DNA of 64,000 nt from Xanthomonas citri pv. mangiferaeindicae. Its GTDB lineage: Bacteria; Pseudomonadota; Gammaproteobacteria; Xanthomonadales; Xanthomonadaceae. The notes beneath the pieces were generated by a model, which saw only the letters and a list, made by a program, of their open reading frames with translations, ran no database searches and had not been told where the DNA came from. Every line of letters begins with the position of its first letter. The stretch's first letter is position 1. The position numbers and the translations under genes were made by a program. This document shows positions 20,205 through 31,764 of the stretch, piece by piece. The stretch spans positions 1,984,001 through 2,048,000 of the forward strand of contig CP016836.1 in assembly GCA_002240395.1 (NCBI GenBank), read 5' to 3'.

Positions 20205-20430
20205 TGCCCCCTTCCCCCGCTTGCGGGGGAAGGCCTGCATCCGCGCAACAAGCCGCGGCGCTTGCAACCTCCTTCCCCCGCCTGCGGGAGGAAGGCCTGC
20301 ATTCGTGCAACAAGCCGCGGCGCTTGCAACCTCCTTCCCCCGCCTGCGGGAGGAAGGCCTGCATTCGTGCAACAAGCCGCGGCCCTTGCAACCTCCTTCC
20401 CCCGCTTGCGGGGGAAGGCCGGGATGGGGG
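20205..20430. repeat. Tandem array of 61-62 bp units with GC-rich hairpin
   Basis: Hairpin cores (CTTCCCCCGC..GCGGG(G/A)GGAAGG) begin at 20211, 20272, 20334 and 20396, giving periods of 61, 62 and 62 bp. Between cores is a conserved 30-40 bp stretch containing CGCAACAAGCCGCGGC or GTGCAACAAGCCGCGGC. Three full units and one partial. The array fills the gap between the convergent response regulator and amidohydrolase genes, and the rest of that gap (to 20549) holds no supported gene. Confidence 0.85.
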
Positions 20431-20549
20431 CAAACGCTCCGATCGCGCGTAGATCGGTTTCCCAGCAGACCGTGGTCCTTGGGCCACAGTCCGCTAAGGC
20501 TGAAGGTCTCCCCTCACGCACCTCGCCGCATGCGCGGGGCGCAGAGCCC

Positions 20550-21853
20550 TCAGCGGTGCCGATAGGCCCGCGGCAGGCCGCCTTCGCTGGCCGGTGTCGC
20601 CGGCGGCAGATAGCGGTCGCGCAGTTCGGTCTGACGCGAGCGCATCTCGATCGCGCGGCCGCCGAACCACACCTGGTCCGCGGTGTAGGCGACGTCCAGC
20701 GGGTCGCCCGACCACAACACCAGATCGGCGGTGCGTCCGACCGCGATCGTGCCGATTGCCGCGTCGACGCCGAAGGTTTCGGCCGGCACACGCGTCAGCC
20801 CGGCCAGGCCGGCTTCCCACGGCAGCCCGTGGGCAACCGCATTGCCGGCAAGCTGGCGCAGCTTACGGGCGTTGTGCGAGGCATCGCTGGCCTGCGCGAA
20901 GCCGACACGCACGCCGGCCGCATGCAGGCGTGCGGCGTTCTCGAGCGTGGCCCCGATCTGGTCGAAGTCCGACGGCAGATTGACCAGCGGATCGACGAAC
21001 ACCGGCACGCCGGCGGCCGCGAGCTCGGGTGCCAGCTTCCAGGCCTCGGCACCACCGCGGATCGCGATGCGCAGGCCGTGGCGCTTGCTCCAGCGCAACA
21101 GTTGGCGGATGTCGGAGGCGCGGTTGACGCCGACGACGATCGTGCCCTGGCCATCCAGGTAACGCGTCAGTGCGCGCTTGCCGGCCGGCGTCAGCGAGGC
21201 GACGTGCGAATCGGCCGGCAGCCGACCGCGTGCCTCGTCGATCAACTGGTCCAGCAGCATCCACTGGGCCGCGCGCGATTGCCCGCTCTGTTCGGCGCCG
21301 GCACTGCCCAGCGCCAGGTACAGCACCTTCGGACCGGCCGGATCGACACTGCCGTCCAGGCGCATCGCTGCGCCCTGTCCACCGACGATCGCATTGGCAT
21401 TGCCGGCCGACAGCAGCGTGAAGCCGATGCCTTCCACGCGCGCGACCGGGATCACGATCGAGTCGGGATTGAACGCCAGTGTGACGTCGAACTCTGGACG
21501 CACGACCATGTCCTCGGCACTGCCGAGCGACAGGCGGTCGTCGCGGGTGCCACGCTCGCCCGACACCTCCTCGATGCCGATCCCGGTCACGCCGCCGAAC
21601 AATGTCGGTGTCAGTGGGCGGCCGCCGGCTTCGACGACAGGCGCGCCGGCTGCAGACAGCCCGGGGCCGACCGCGGCAATGCGGCCGCCGCGCACCAGCA
21701 CGTCGGCTTCGCGCAGCGTGCCCTGGGCACCGGCAGTGTGGACCGTCGCGCCGCGGATCAGCACGTCCTGCGCGGCGACCGGCAGTGTGGCGGCGACGAG
21801 TGCGCCCACGCACAGCAGGCGTGCGATCGTGCGTCGGGTCGAGACCGTGCGGC

Positions 21854-21857
<4 letters not shown>
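20550..21857 (-). CDS. Exported amidohydrolase-fold protein lacking the HxH metal motif
   Basis: 435 residues with a signal peptide ending in LPVAAQ. The amidohydrolase beta-sandwich is visible at both ends (DVLIRGATVHTAGAQGTL and GTIAVGRTADLVLWSGDPLD). Where active members have a PGxxDxHxH segment, this one reads RPLTPTLFGGVTGIGIEE, without either histidine. It may be a non-catalytic partner. Its start overlaps the stop of the upstream, intact paralogue by ATGA (21854-21857), implying translational coupling and perhaps a heteromeric complex. Substrate is unknown; periplasmic imidazolonepropionase/prolidase-like relatives act on amino-acid derivatives or dipeptides. Confidence 0.8.
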
Positions 21858-23227
<1,370 letters not shown>

Positions 23228-23403
23228 CGACAACTCCCCGAAGCGATGGATGATGGAACAGCCGTCGCGCATGCGCGACCCCCGAAGCGTCGTTGAGTGT
23301 ACCCGTGTCGTGGCCGTGCGCACTGCGACCGTGCGCGCAGTTGTGGCGGGCTGCGGCCGACCGGCGCGCGGTGCGAGAATGCCTGCGAAGTAAGGAGAAG
23401 ACG

Positions 23404-24180
23404 ATGAAAGAAAAAGACCAGATTGTCGGCAACTGGTTGCCGCGCTACACCGGCGTGCCGCTGGACCAGTTCGGCGAGCACGTGCTGCTGACCAACTTCG
23501 GCGGTTACCTGCATCACTTCGCGCGCCTGACCGGCGCCGAGGTCGTGGGCCTGGACCGTCCAATGCCAAGCGCTACCGCCGATGGCATCACGATGATCAA
23601 CTTCGGCATGGGCAGCCCCAATGCGGCGACGATGATGGACCTGCTCTCGGCGGTCATGCCCAAGTCGGTGCTGTTCCTGGGCAAGTGCGGCGGCCTCAAG
23701 CGCAAGAACCAACTGGGAGACCTGGTGCTGCCGATCGCGGCGATCCGCGGTGAGGGCACCAGCAGCGACTACCTGTTGCCCGAGGTGCCGGCACTGCCGG
23801 CGTTTGCGCTGCAACGTGCGGTCTCGACGATGATTCGCGATCTTGGTCACGACTACTGGACCGGCACCGTCTACACCACCAACCGTCGCGTCTGGGAGCA
23901 CGACGACGCGTTCAAGGAGCGGCTGCGGGCAATGCGCTGCATGGCGATCGACATGGAAACCGCGACGATCTTCGCCGCCGGCTTCGCCAACCGCATTCCG
24001 TCCGGCGCGCTGCTGCTGGTCAGCGACCAGCCGATGATTCCCGAAGGCGTCAAGACCGAAGCCTCCGATGCCCGGGTCAGCGCCGACTTCGTCGAGCGCC
24101 ACATCCAGATCGGCATCGAGGCCTTGAAGCTGATCCGCCGTCACGGCAAGTCGGTCCGGCATTTGCGCTTCGACGAGTGA
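23404..24180 (+). CDS. amn: AMP nucleosidase (short form)
   Basis: Cleaves AMP to adenine and ribose 5-phosphate. 258 residues, which matches the short form that lacks the N-terminal extension of the E. coli enzyme. The nucleoside-phosphorylase fold is visible in ITMINFGMGSPNAATMMDLL, SVLFLGKCGGLK and the ribose-binding CMAIDMETATIFAAGFANRI. ATG 23404 follows AAGGAGAAG with good spacing. It stands alone, divergent from the amidohydrolase lipoprotein. Confidence 0.9.
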   Translation: MKEKDQIVGNWLPRYTGVPLDQFGEHVLLTNFGGYLHHFARLTGAEVVGLDRPMPSATADGITMINFGMGSPNAATMMDLLSAVMPKSVLFLGKCGGLKRKNQLGDLVLPIAAIRGEGTSSDYLLPEVPALPAFALQRAVSTMIRDLGHDYWTGTVYTTNRRVWEHDDAFKERLRAMRCMAIDMETATIFAAGFANRIPSGALLLVSDQPMIPEGVKTEASDARVSADFVERHIQIGIEALKLIRRHGKSVRHLRFDE

Positions 24181-24495
24181 GGGGGCCGCAAGCCGTTGCA
24201 GCACCGAGTTGCATCCGCCGCTGCCGGAGGCAGCGGCGTTCGGACCGATGCGAGAATCGAAAGATGCGAGACACGCACGTTCGCAATCCGCAGCACGCTG
24301 CGATCTCAGGCAGCATTGCCTCGATGAAATCGAGTGGCCAGGTGATCATCGCAGGCGCCGGACTGCGCTGTCGACGGACGTAACGCGAGGTCACGACCGC
24401 CGACGACATGTAGACACAGAGGGCGGCGGAGAACGCCGCCATCTGTAGTCTGCGGGGCATCCGGTCGTGCAGGGCATCCATGCGGCGTGACGCAC
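24181..24495. other. 315-bp gap between convergent amn and recombinase genes
   Basis: Holds a hairpin just after amn (24216-24238) and no convincing gene. A minus-strand open frame from ATG 24460 begins with a hydrophobic stretch but runs into the amn coding region, so I do not call it. Confidence 0.5.
24216..24238 (+). terminator. Hairpin after amn
   Basis: CGCCGCTGCC / GGCAGCGGCG with a 3-base loop, 35 bases after the amn stop codon; followed only by TTCGG, so it is a weak intrinsic terminator. Confidence 0.5.
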
Positions 24496-25065
24496 TTACC
24501 CGTCGCTGTTGTCGCGCGCGATCAGTCGCGCAATCGTGCGCGGGTGCACGTTGAAGCGCTGTGCCACCTCCCGGTGCTTCAGGTGCTCGCATTGCACCAG
24601 CTTGCGGGCTTCCTCGCGCTGGGCCGGCGAAAGTGCGGACGCGCGTCCTAGATGACGCCCCTTGGCTCGCGCCGCGGCCATGCCGGCACGTGTGCGTTCA
24701 CTGATCAACGAACGCTCGAATTCCGATAGCGCCGCCATCATGTGAAAGACGAGCCGACCGCCTGACGAGGCGGTGTCGATGTACTCACACAGCGAGCGGA
24801 AGCGGATATCGCGCTGGCCGAGGTCCGCCAGCAGCTCGACGAGGTGGGTCAACGAACGGCCCAGACGATCCAGGCGCCAGACCACCAGCGTATCGCCGGG
24901 TTGCGCACTGGACAGCAACTCCTCCAGTCCGGGCCGAGAGCGCTGCCCGCCGGAGATGCCCTCGTCGGTGAAGATCTCGGTGCAGCCTGCGGCCTTCAAG
25001 GCGTTCAGTTGCAGGGTGACGTTCTGTTCGTCGGTCGACACACGCGCATAGCCTAGGAATCTCAT
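24496..25065 (-). CDS. Serine site-specific recombinase (resolvase/invertase)
   Basis: 189 residues, the usual size of small serine recombinases. The catalytic serine lies in FLGYARVSTDEQ at the start; other conserved parts are FTDEGISGGQRSRPGLEELL, DTLVVWRLDRLGRSLTHLVE, SERTRAGMAAARAKGRHLGR and a C-terminal helix-turn-helix (LKHREVAQRFNVHPRTIARL). I used ATG 25065 because it opens directly into the catalytic domain. It is divergent from the trimeric autotransporter gene, with a 478-bp AT-rich gap that contains two copies of a 17-bp repeat. No transposase accompanies it. It may be a remnant of a mobile element or a local switch; see findings. Confidence 0.9.
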   Translation of the reverse strand: MRFLGYARVSTDEQNVTLQLNALKAAGCTEIFTDEGISGGQRSRPGLEELLSSAQPGDTLVVWRLDRLGRSLTHLVELLADLGQRDIRFRSLCEYIDTASSGGRLVFHMMAALSEFERSLISERTRAGMAAARAKGRHLGRASALSPAQREEARKLVQCEHLKHREVAQRFNVHPRTIARLIARDNSDG

Positions 25066-25120
25066 ATCTACCGCGCAGCCTCCATGTCCACCAGTCCCCG
25101 TGGGCGACACGCGCTGTTGA

Positions 25121-25137
25121 CACAAGGGATCCCTTTC
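25121..25137. repeat. 17-bp repeat, copy 1
   Basis: CACAAGGGATCCCTTTC, whose centre AAGGGATCCCTT is a perfect 12-bp palindrome. Identical to the copy at 25228-25244. It could be a recombinase half-site pair or an operator. Confidence 0.8.
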
Positions 25138-25227
25138 CTCCTTCTGTCAATTTCGGCTGCGCCGAATCCTTAATGCGCGATACGCCCTTACTTTTGCCCG
25201 CCAATATTGTGGGCAATTTCATCTTTG

Positions 25228-25244
25228 CACAAGGGATCCCTTTC
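25228..25244. repeat. 17-bp repeat, copy 2
   Basis: Same 17 bases and same orientation as 25121-25137, 107 bp downstream. Flanking bases differ apart from a preceding TTG shared in part. Confidence 0.8.
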
Positions 25245-25543
25245 GCCAGGAAATGCTCGAAGTTTCACCAATGTTTGCATTTTATTTCCTTTCGAGTAGG
25301 CGTTACAGATTAACAGAATGAATAGCGGTTTGGGGATTTAGCCCGCACGCATTCGCTAGCTGGTCGGCATCACGACGATGCGCCGCAGAGCGGGCAGAAG
25401 GGCGCACGCGAGAAGACACGTCTCCCTGGAGAGGGCGGCGGCGCGTGCGTGGGCGTCTCCCGGTGCATTAACCCATAACGCACTGCCAGCCAAAGGCGCA
25501 TGGCAGTCATACGAACGTTGCCAATACGATTGAGGACGCGAAA

Positions 25544-28500
25544 TTGAACAGGATCTATCAGAAGAAATGGAGTCGCGCGCTGCAACAAGTGGTCGTGACG
25601 TCCGAACTGGCCAGCGCTGAAGGCGCGGCCGCCGTGGTGACCGGTGTTGTCGGTGCCCCGTCCGATGCCAGGCTCACCACCGCCCTGCGCTGCGCGCTGT
25701 GGGGCTCGCAGGCACTACTGTTGACCGGTGCCATGTTTGCGGTGCCGCAATCGGCGATGGCGCAGGCCAACATGGACGTCATCTGCCGGCATATTGATGG
25801 AAGCCCCGCCGGCTCGACAGACATGACGAGGGGCGGAGATGTTGCCTGCGGTCATAACGCCGTGGCCGGCTATGCCGGTAGCGCTTTCGGCCAGTTCGCG
25901 CGCGCAACTGGTGACGCTTCGGTAGCGCTTGGTTACGAGGCGTTTGCTCCAGGAAGAACTGCAGTCGCAATCGGCGGAGCCTCAAAAGCGCTGGGTGAAG
26001 ACGCGCTGGCAATGGGGCGATTGGCGGCTGCCTCAAGTAACCGTTCGATCGCCTTGGGGCCTGACTCGGCTGCGAGTGGCCTCGCTTCCGTAGCGCTCGG
26101 ATCGTATTCGCAGGCATCCGCTTTAGGTGCCGTTGCATTGGGCGCTCAGGCTGTCGCCAGCCATCCGGCTAGCGTCGCACTAGGCTCGGAATCGGGCACT
26201 GACGCGGTGGTCGCGACCACCGGTGCAACGGTGGGCGGGGTGAATTACGGCTTCAGTGGTGCGGCGCCGCGGGCTAACGTCAGCATTGGCTTGGCTCGAA
26301 CTGGGGGAACACGCACGCTGACCAACGTCGCCGCTGGCCGCGTCAGTGCCACCAGCACCGACGCCGTCAACGGTAGCCAGCTCAATGCGGCCTACCAAGC
26401 GGTCAACCTGCTGTCGGCATCGACCTCGACCAGCATCAGCTCGCTGTCGACGGCGGTCGGCGGTGGCGGCACGGGCGGCGGCAATGCCGTGCAGTACAAC
26501 GATGCGGCGCGCACATCGGTCACGTTGGGCGGCATCGCGGCGACGGCGCCGGTGCGGCTGACCAACGTTGCGGCCGGTTCGCTCGCGACCACCAGCACCG
26601 ATGCGGTCAATGGCAGCCAGTTGGGCTCACTGTCCACGTCGACTTCGACCGGCCTGGTGTCGCTGTCCACCGGCATCGGCTCGCTGTCGACCGGCCTGAG
26701 CACGACCAACAGCTCGGTGACCTCGCTGTCCACTGTGGCCGCCAACGCGGTGCAGTACGACGATGCGACGCACGGCATCGTTTCCCTCGGCGGCGCCGGC
26801 GCCGTCGCCCCGGTGCGGCTGACCAACGTCGCGGCTGGTTCGCTGGCGGCGGGCAGCACGGACGCGGTCAACGGCGGCCAGCTCGGCTTGCTGTCGACCT
26901 CGACCTCGACCGGCCTGGGCTCGCTGTCGACCGGTCTGAGCACGACCAACAGCACGGTCGCCTCGCTGTCGACGCTCGGCCAGAACGCCGTGCTGTACAA
27001 CGACGCCTCGCACACTGCGGTCACGCTGGGCGGCGCCTCGGCAACCGCACCGGTGCGGTTGACCAACGTGGCCGCCGGTTCACTGGCCGCCACCAGCACC
27101 GATGCGGTCAACGGCAGCCAGCTGGGCTCGCTGTCGACGGCGGCGTTGGCCGGCTTGAACTCGCTGTCGACCTCCACCTCGACGGCGTTTGCGAACCTGC
27201 AGACGGGCGGGACCGAGAACGCGGTGCAGTACAACGACTTCTCGCGTGCGGTCGTCACCTTCGGCGGCGCCAACGCGACGACGCCGGTGCGGTTGACCAA
27301 TGTGGCCGCCGGCTCGCTGGCGGCCGACAGCACCGATGCGGTCAACGGTAGTCAGCTCGGTTCGCTGTCGACCTCGACCTCGACCGGCCTGAGCACGACC
27401 AACAGCACCGTGGCCGCGCTGTCGACCTCGGCCTCCACGGGCCTGGGTTCGCTGTCCACCTCGACCTCGACGGCGTTCGCGAACCTGTCGACCGGGGCGG
27501 CGAATGCGGTGCAGTACAACGACGCCTCGCGCTCGATCGTCACGCTGGGTGGCACGTCGGCGACGGCGCCGGTGCGGCTGACCAACGTGGCAGCCGGTTC
27601 GCTCGCCACCGACAGCACCGATGCGGTCAATGGTGCGCAGCTCGGTTCTTTGTCGACCTCGACCTCGACCGGCCTGAGCTCGCTGTCGACGGGCCTGAGT
27701 TCGACCAACAGCACGATCGCGTCGCTGTCGAGCCTGAGCGGCAACGTCGTGGAGTACAACGACGCTTCGCACACGGCGGTCACCTTCGGTGGCACGTCGG
27801 CGACGGCGCCGGTGCGACTGACCAACGTCGCAGCCGGTTCGCTGGCGGCCGACAGCACCGATGCGGTCAACGGCAGCCAGCTCGGCTCGCTGTCCACGGT
27901 GACCTCGACCGGTCTGGGCTCGCTGTCCACCGGGCTGAGCACGACCCGCTTCGACCTCAGCTCGCTGTCCACCTCGACCTCGACGGCGTTCGCGAACCTG
28001 TCGACCGGCGGCAGCACGAATGCGGTGCAGTACAACGACGCGACCCGTACGTCGGTCACGCTGGGTGGCACGTCGGCCACGGCGCCGGTGCGGCTGACCA
28101 ACGTCGCGGCCGGTTCGCTCGCAGCCGACAGCACGGATGCGGTCAACGGCAGCCAGCTCGGTTCGCTGTCGACTTCGACCTCGACCGGTCTGGGCTCGCT
28201 GTCCACCGGCCTGAGCTCGACCAACAGCACCGTGGCCGCGCTGTCGACCTCGGCCTCCACGGGCCTGGGCTCGCTGTCCACCTCGACCTCGACGGCGTTC
28301 GCCAACCTGTCGACCGGGGCCGCCAACGCGGTGCAGTACAACGACGCCTCGCGCTCGATCGTCACGCTGGGCGGCACGTCGGCGACGGCGCCGGTGCGGC
28401 TGACCAATGTGGCGGCCGGTGCGCTCACCGCCAACAGCACGGACGCGGTCAACGGCAGCCAGCTGTTCTCGCTGTCGACCTCGACCTCGACCGCCTTCGC

Positions 28501-29633
28501 CAATCTGTCGGCCGGCGGTAGCGGCTTCAACGCGGTGCAGTACAACGACGTCAACCACGACGCGGTCACCTTCGGCGGCGCGGCTGCCCAGGCCCCGGTG
28601 CGGTTGAACAACGTCGCGGCCGGTTCGCTGGCGGCCAACAGCACCGATGCGGTCAATGGCAGCCAGCTGGGCGCGCTGTCGACGAGCCTGAGCACGACCA
28701 ACTTCAACCTCAGCGCGCTGTCGACCTCGACCTCGACCGCGATCGCCAACCTGACGGTCAACGGGGCGGCGGGGCGAACGCGGTGCAGTACGACGATGCC
28801 TCGCACACCAAGGCGACGCTCGGCGGCACGTCGGCGACCGGGACGGTCGGCCTGACCAACGTCTCCGACGGGTCGCTGGCGAGCGACAGCACCGATGCGG
28901 TCAACGGCCGTCAGCTGGGTTCGTTGTCGACCTCGACCTCGACCGGTCTGGCCTCGCTGTCCACGGCGCTGAGCAGTATCGGCACCGGCGGCGGCAGCCT
29001 GATCGGCGGTGGTGGCGACACCGGCGGCGGCGCCCCGCGTCCGCCGGCGAAGGCCGATGGCGACGGCAGCCTGGCGGCGGGCGGCGGCTCCAATGCCAAC
29101 GGCAACGGCGCGACCGCGGTCGGTTCGGACTCCAACGCCAACGGCGACAAGACCACGGCCATCGGTTCGGGTTCGTCGGCCAGCAACCAGGGCACCGCGA
29201 TCGGTGCGGGTGCGGTGGCCAGCGGCGCCAACTCGGTCGCGTTGGGGCAGGGTCGATTGCCGACCAGCCCAACACCGTGTCGGTCGGTTCGCCGGGCCAT
29301 GAGCGTCGCATCGTCAACGTGGCCGACGGTATCGCCGATACGGACGCGGCGAACATGCGTCAGCTGCGTGCGGTCGAACACCGTGTCGACCAGATCGAGC
29401 GCAACACGAACGCCGGCATCGCAGGTGCGATGGCGATGGCGATGATGCCGCAGCCCACCGACCCGGGTAAGAGCATGGTCTCGGCCTCGCTCGGCGGGTA
29501 CGACGGCGAAGGCGCATTGGCCGTCGGCGTGTCGCGCGTCTCGGAAGACGGCGACTGGGTGTTCAAGGGCGGTGCCACCGTCAACACCCGCGACAAGACC
29601 GGTGCAGGCGTGAGCGTCGGCTATCAGTGGTGA
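25544..29633 (+). CDS. YadA-type trimeric autotransporter adhesin with ESPR, two frame breaks
   Basis: Surface adhesin, about 1,363 residues when the frame is restored. It starts at TTG 25544, 9 bases after GAGG. Residues 1-24 are an ESPR (MNRIYQKKWSRALQQVVVTS), followed by a hydrophobic core and probable cleavage after AMAQ (about 74). Residues about 100-215 are YadA head repeats (SVALGSYSQASALGAVALGA). A long stalk of ten neck/stalk modules follows, each with NAVQYND-like and DAVNGSQL motifs. The C-terminal 70 residues form the membrane anchor (KSMVSASLGGYDGEGALAVG, ending GYQW). The frame breaks in GGGG at 28763-28766 and GGG at 29250-29252; one added G at each rejoins NAVQYDDASHT and GSIADQPNTVSVG. 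The downstream BamE-like and DUF2827 genes are probably functionally linked. Confidence 0.88.
26470..28850 (+). repeat. Ten tandem stalk modules of the trimeric autotransporter
   Basis: Ten NAV(Q/L)Y(N/D)D-type motifs, each followed about 20-35 residues later by APVRLTNVAAGSL and DAVNGSQL, recur every 210-290 bp. Neighbouring modules share long nearly identical DNA, so unequal crossing-over and assembly collapse are both possible here. Confidence 0.8.
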
Positions 29634-29646
29634 TGCGTTGACCGCG

Positions 29647-29670
29647 CACGGCCGCCTTCGGGCGGCCGTG
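29647..29670 (+). terminator. Strong UUCG-loop hairpin after the trimeric autotransporter
   Basis: CACGGCCGCC / GGCGGCCGTG around a TTCG loop, 14 bases after the stop codon. There is no T run, so it may slow rather than stop transcription into the following gene. Confidence 0.6.
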
Positions 29671-29707
29671 TGTGGGCGGCATTCGCTCGACTGACAGGAG
29701 GTGGTGT

Positions 29708-30498
29708 GTGAAGTCGTTCCTGGCAAAGCTGGGCACCGTGGTGTTGCTGGTGCTGTTGATCCTCGCCCTGGCGTTGATCGTGTTGTTGTTTGCGGGCACG
29801 GGACGGGCGTCCCAACTGGCCCGCGGTATGACGGGAAGCAGTTCGCCGATCAGCGAGCTGCTGTTTCCCAACCTCGCCGCAGAAGAGCAGGCGAGACAAG
29901 GCATTTTCGTCTCCGAGGCCGAGCTGCGACGGCTGGTGCTCGGCATGACGCGGCGTCAGGTGCTGGCGCTGCTGGGCCCGCCGCAGTTCAGCGATGGACT
30001 GCCCGAGCCACGCGAGTGGAGCTATGTCATCAAGCCCAGCCCGCGGGCGCCGGTGGCGGAGGCGTGCCGGGCGCGGATCTGGTTCGACAAGGAGAACCGG
30101 TCGAGCGGGATCGCGTTTCAGCCGGCCGGCTGCGCGCCGATGGCGCGTGACGATGTGCGCGACGGCGTGGCCGCGGCCCGCCGCCGCAGTGCCTGCGCAC
30201 CGCCGCACGTGGAGGTGCGGATGCCGCCGGCCGAGCAGGCCAGCGGGCGATGTCGGGGGCGCAGGGCCATCGGCAGTCGGCGTTCGTCTATCGGGCGCGT
30301 GCCGGGGCGCCGGTGCGCCCGGACACCCTGCATGCCGCGCCGATGGGCCCGCATGGAGACACGCATCGGGACTGGCCCAGTTGGTTCGCCGTCCGACGCG
30401 CGCCTTCGACCACGCCGCAACCGCTGGCGCAGGTCGAGACCGCGGCCGCCGACCACGGCGGGCAAGGCGTGGCCGAGCAGGCGCGGCCCATGAAGTAG
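29708..30498 (+). CDS. Inner-membrane-anchored BamE/SmpA-like protein, probable frame break near 30246
   Basis: GTG 29708 is preceded by AGGAGGTG, one of the best ribosome sites in the window. One N-terminal membrane segment (TVVLLVLLILALALIVLLF) is followed by a SmpA/OmlA-like domain: SEAELRRLVLGMTRRQVLAL, LGPPQF, EWSYVIK. BamE-type domains assist outer-membrane protein assembly, which fits a position directly behind a trimeric autotransporter. After about residue 178 the frame becomes arginine/cysteine-rich; the next frame (to 30498) has normal codon bias and continues with MSGAQGHRQSAFVY. One added G in AGCGGGCGATG (30245-30247) would join them, giving about 263 residues. The family call is moderate and the frame break is an inference from codon use. 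Confidence 0.6.
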
Positions 30499-30597
30499 CG
30501 CACACCGAACAGAGCCATCGGGCTGGCGGGATCGCCCCATCGCGTGACACCAGGGGCCGCCCGGCGCGGCCATGGAATCGAGCGAGGACACAACGGA

Positions 30598-31764
30598 ATG
30601 AGAATCGGACTTTCGATCAGCAGTGCGCATCCGCACGACGCCGCCGAAGCGGCGGCGCGTCGGCGCGCCCTGCACATGGCCCAGGCGCTGGCGGCCGTGG
30701 ACACGGTCGAGCACGTGATGCTGGTCGATACCGCGCAGGTGCCGCAGGCCATGGACGAGGCCGATCCCGAGACGCTGCGCTTGCCGGTGGCCGGTCAACG
30801 CGAGGCCACCGAACACCTGGACATGCTGATCGAGATCGGCGGCCAGCCCGACCTGGAATGGCTCGACTATCTGCGCGCCCGCGGCAAGCGCGTGGTGCTG
30901 CATCCGCCGCATCCGCCGTATGCACGGCTGATGGAGGCGACGATCTTCGACCGGCCGCGCGGCTTCGCCCGGCCGCGGCGTTGCGACGAAGTGTGGCTGC
31001 TGCCACGCGACGCCGCGCTGGCGCCGACGATGCGGGCCTTGCACCGCTGCCCGGTGCAGGAAGTGCCGTTGCTGTGGGGGCCGGAGTTCGTCGATGCCCA
31101 GGCCCGGGTGCTGCAGGGGCAGGGCATCGAGTACGGGTCCCGGGCCGCGCGTCTGGCGCGCGAAGGCACCGATGCGCCCGACAGCGAGCTGCAGAGCCTG
31201 CGGATCGCCTGCATCGCCAGCAATACCTCCGTGCTCGATGTGGCCCTGCTGCCGATCCTGATCGCCAATCACGCCTACCGCATGGGCACGGTCGCGATCG
31301 AGCACGTCCACGTACTCGGCAGCCTGCACCTGCGCCAGCACCCGACCTTCGCCGCGCTCAGCCCGCATCTGCAGCTGGTGAGAGACGACCGTCTGCTGCT
31401 CACCGGCGCCCAGGGCTTTGCGCGCTACAGCGCCGAGCACCGGATCGACCTGGTCATCGCGCACCAGTGGTGCCGCGACCAGGACGCGGCCTGGCTCGAC
31501 GTGCTGTACGGCGGCTTTGCGCTGGTCCACAACTCGCCCTGGCTGCACGCCGCAGGTGTGGGCGCCTATTACCCCGGCTTCGACATCGATGCCGGCGCCG
31601 ACAGCCTGGCGCTGGCCGCGCACGACTGCCTGGCCGGTTTCGGCGCGGCGCGCTTGCGCGAGTTGGAATTTCTCGGCGGTCTGCATCCGCAGGTGCCGAG
31701 CAATGTCGCGGCGTTCGCGGCCGTGCTCGCCACTGCGCCAGCCCTTGCGGAGACGCTCGCATGA
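30598..31764 (+). CDS. DUF2827 glycosyltransferase-like protein (first of three)
   Basis: 388 residues from ATG 30598, cytoplasmic, no signal peptide. Recognised by its two relatives in the same operon: all share an N-terminal RIGLSISS/VGITLYV-type strand, a central LDMLIEIGGQPD-like segment and a C-terminal HQW...GGFALVHNSPWL...YYPGFD pattern resembling the nucleotide-sugar site of GT-B enzymes. This copy is the most divergent: it lacks the NGIxQN motif near residue 25 of the others. DUF2827 proteins are described as putative glycosyltransferases and occur near autotransporter genes. Its stop overlaps the next start by ATGA. Glycosylation of the flanking adhesins is an inference. Confidence 0.72.
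   Translation: MRIGLSISSAHPHDAAEAAARRRALHMAQALAAVDTVEHVMLVDTAQVPQAMDEADPETLRLPVAGQREATEHLDMLIEIGGQPDLEWLDYLRARGKRVVLHPPHPPYARLMEATIFDRPRGFARPRRCDEVWLLPRDAALAPTMRALHRCPVQEVPLLWGPEFVDAQARVLQGQGIEYGSRAARLAREGTDAPDSELQSLRIACIASNTSVLDVALLPILIANHAYRMGTVAIEHVHVLGSLHLRQHPTFAALSPHLQLVRDDRLLLTGAQGFARYSAEHRIDLVIAHQWCRDQDAAWLDVLYGGFALVHNSPWLHAAGVGAYYPGFDIDAGADSLALAAHDCLAGFGAARLRELEFLGGLHPQVPSNVAAFAAVLATAPALAETLA

Larger units (their letters stand above)
25066..25543. promoter_or_regulatory. AT-rich divergent regulatory gap (recombinase / trimeric autotransporter)
   Basis: Clearly lower GC than the rest of the window, especially 25140-25330. It contains TTCGGC/GCCGAA (25152-25166), TTGCCC/GGGCAA (25194-25216) and two copies of a 17-bp repeat. 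No open frame here looks coding. It should hold the promoters of both flanking genes; I cannot name -35/-10 boxes with confidence. Confidence 0.55.

Noticed and set aside
20205..20430. CRISPR-like array
   Set aside because: The units repeat over their whole 62 bp, including the would-be spacers, and there are no cas genes; it is a tandem hairpin repeat.
24077..24592. Minus-strand open frame with a hydrophobic stretch between amn and the recombinase
   Set aside because: It overlaps both flanking genes on the opposite or same strand and its composition outside the hydrophobic part is shadow-like.
25121..25244. Terminal repeats of an insertion sequence
   Set aside because: The two 17-bp copies are direct, only 107 bp apart and do not bracket the recombinase gene; no target duplication was seen.
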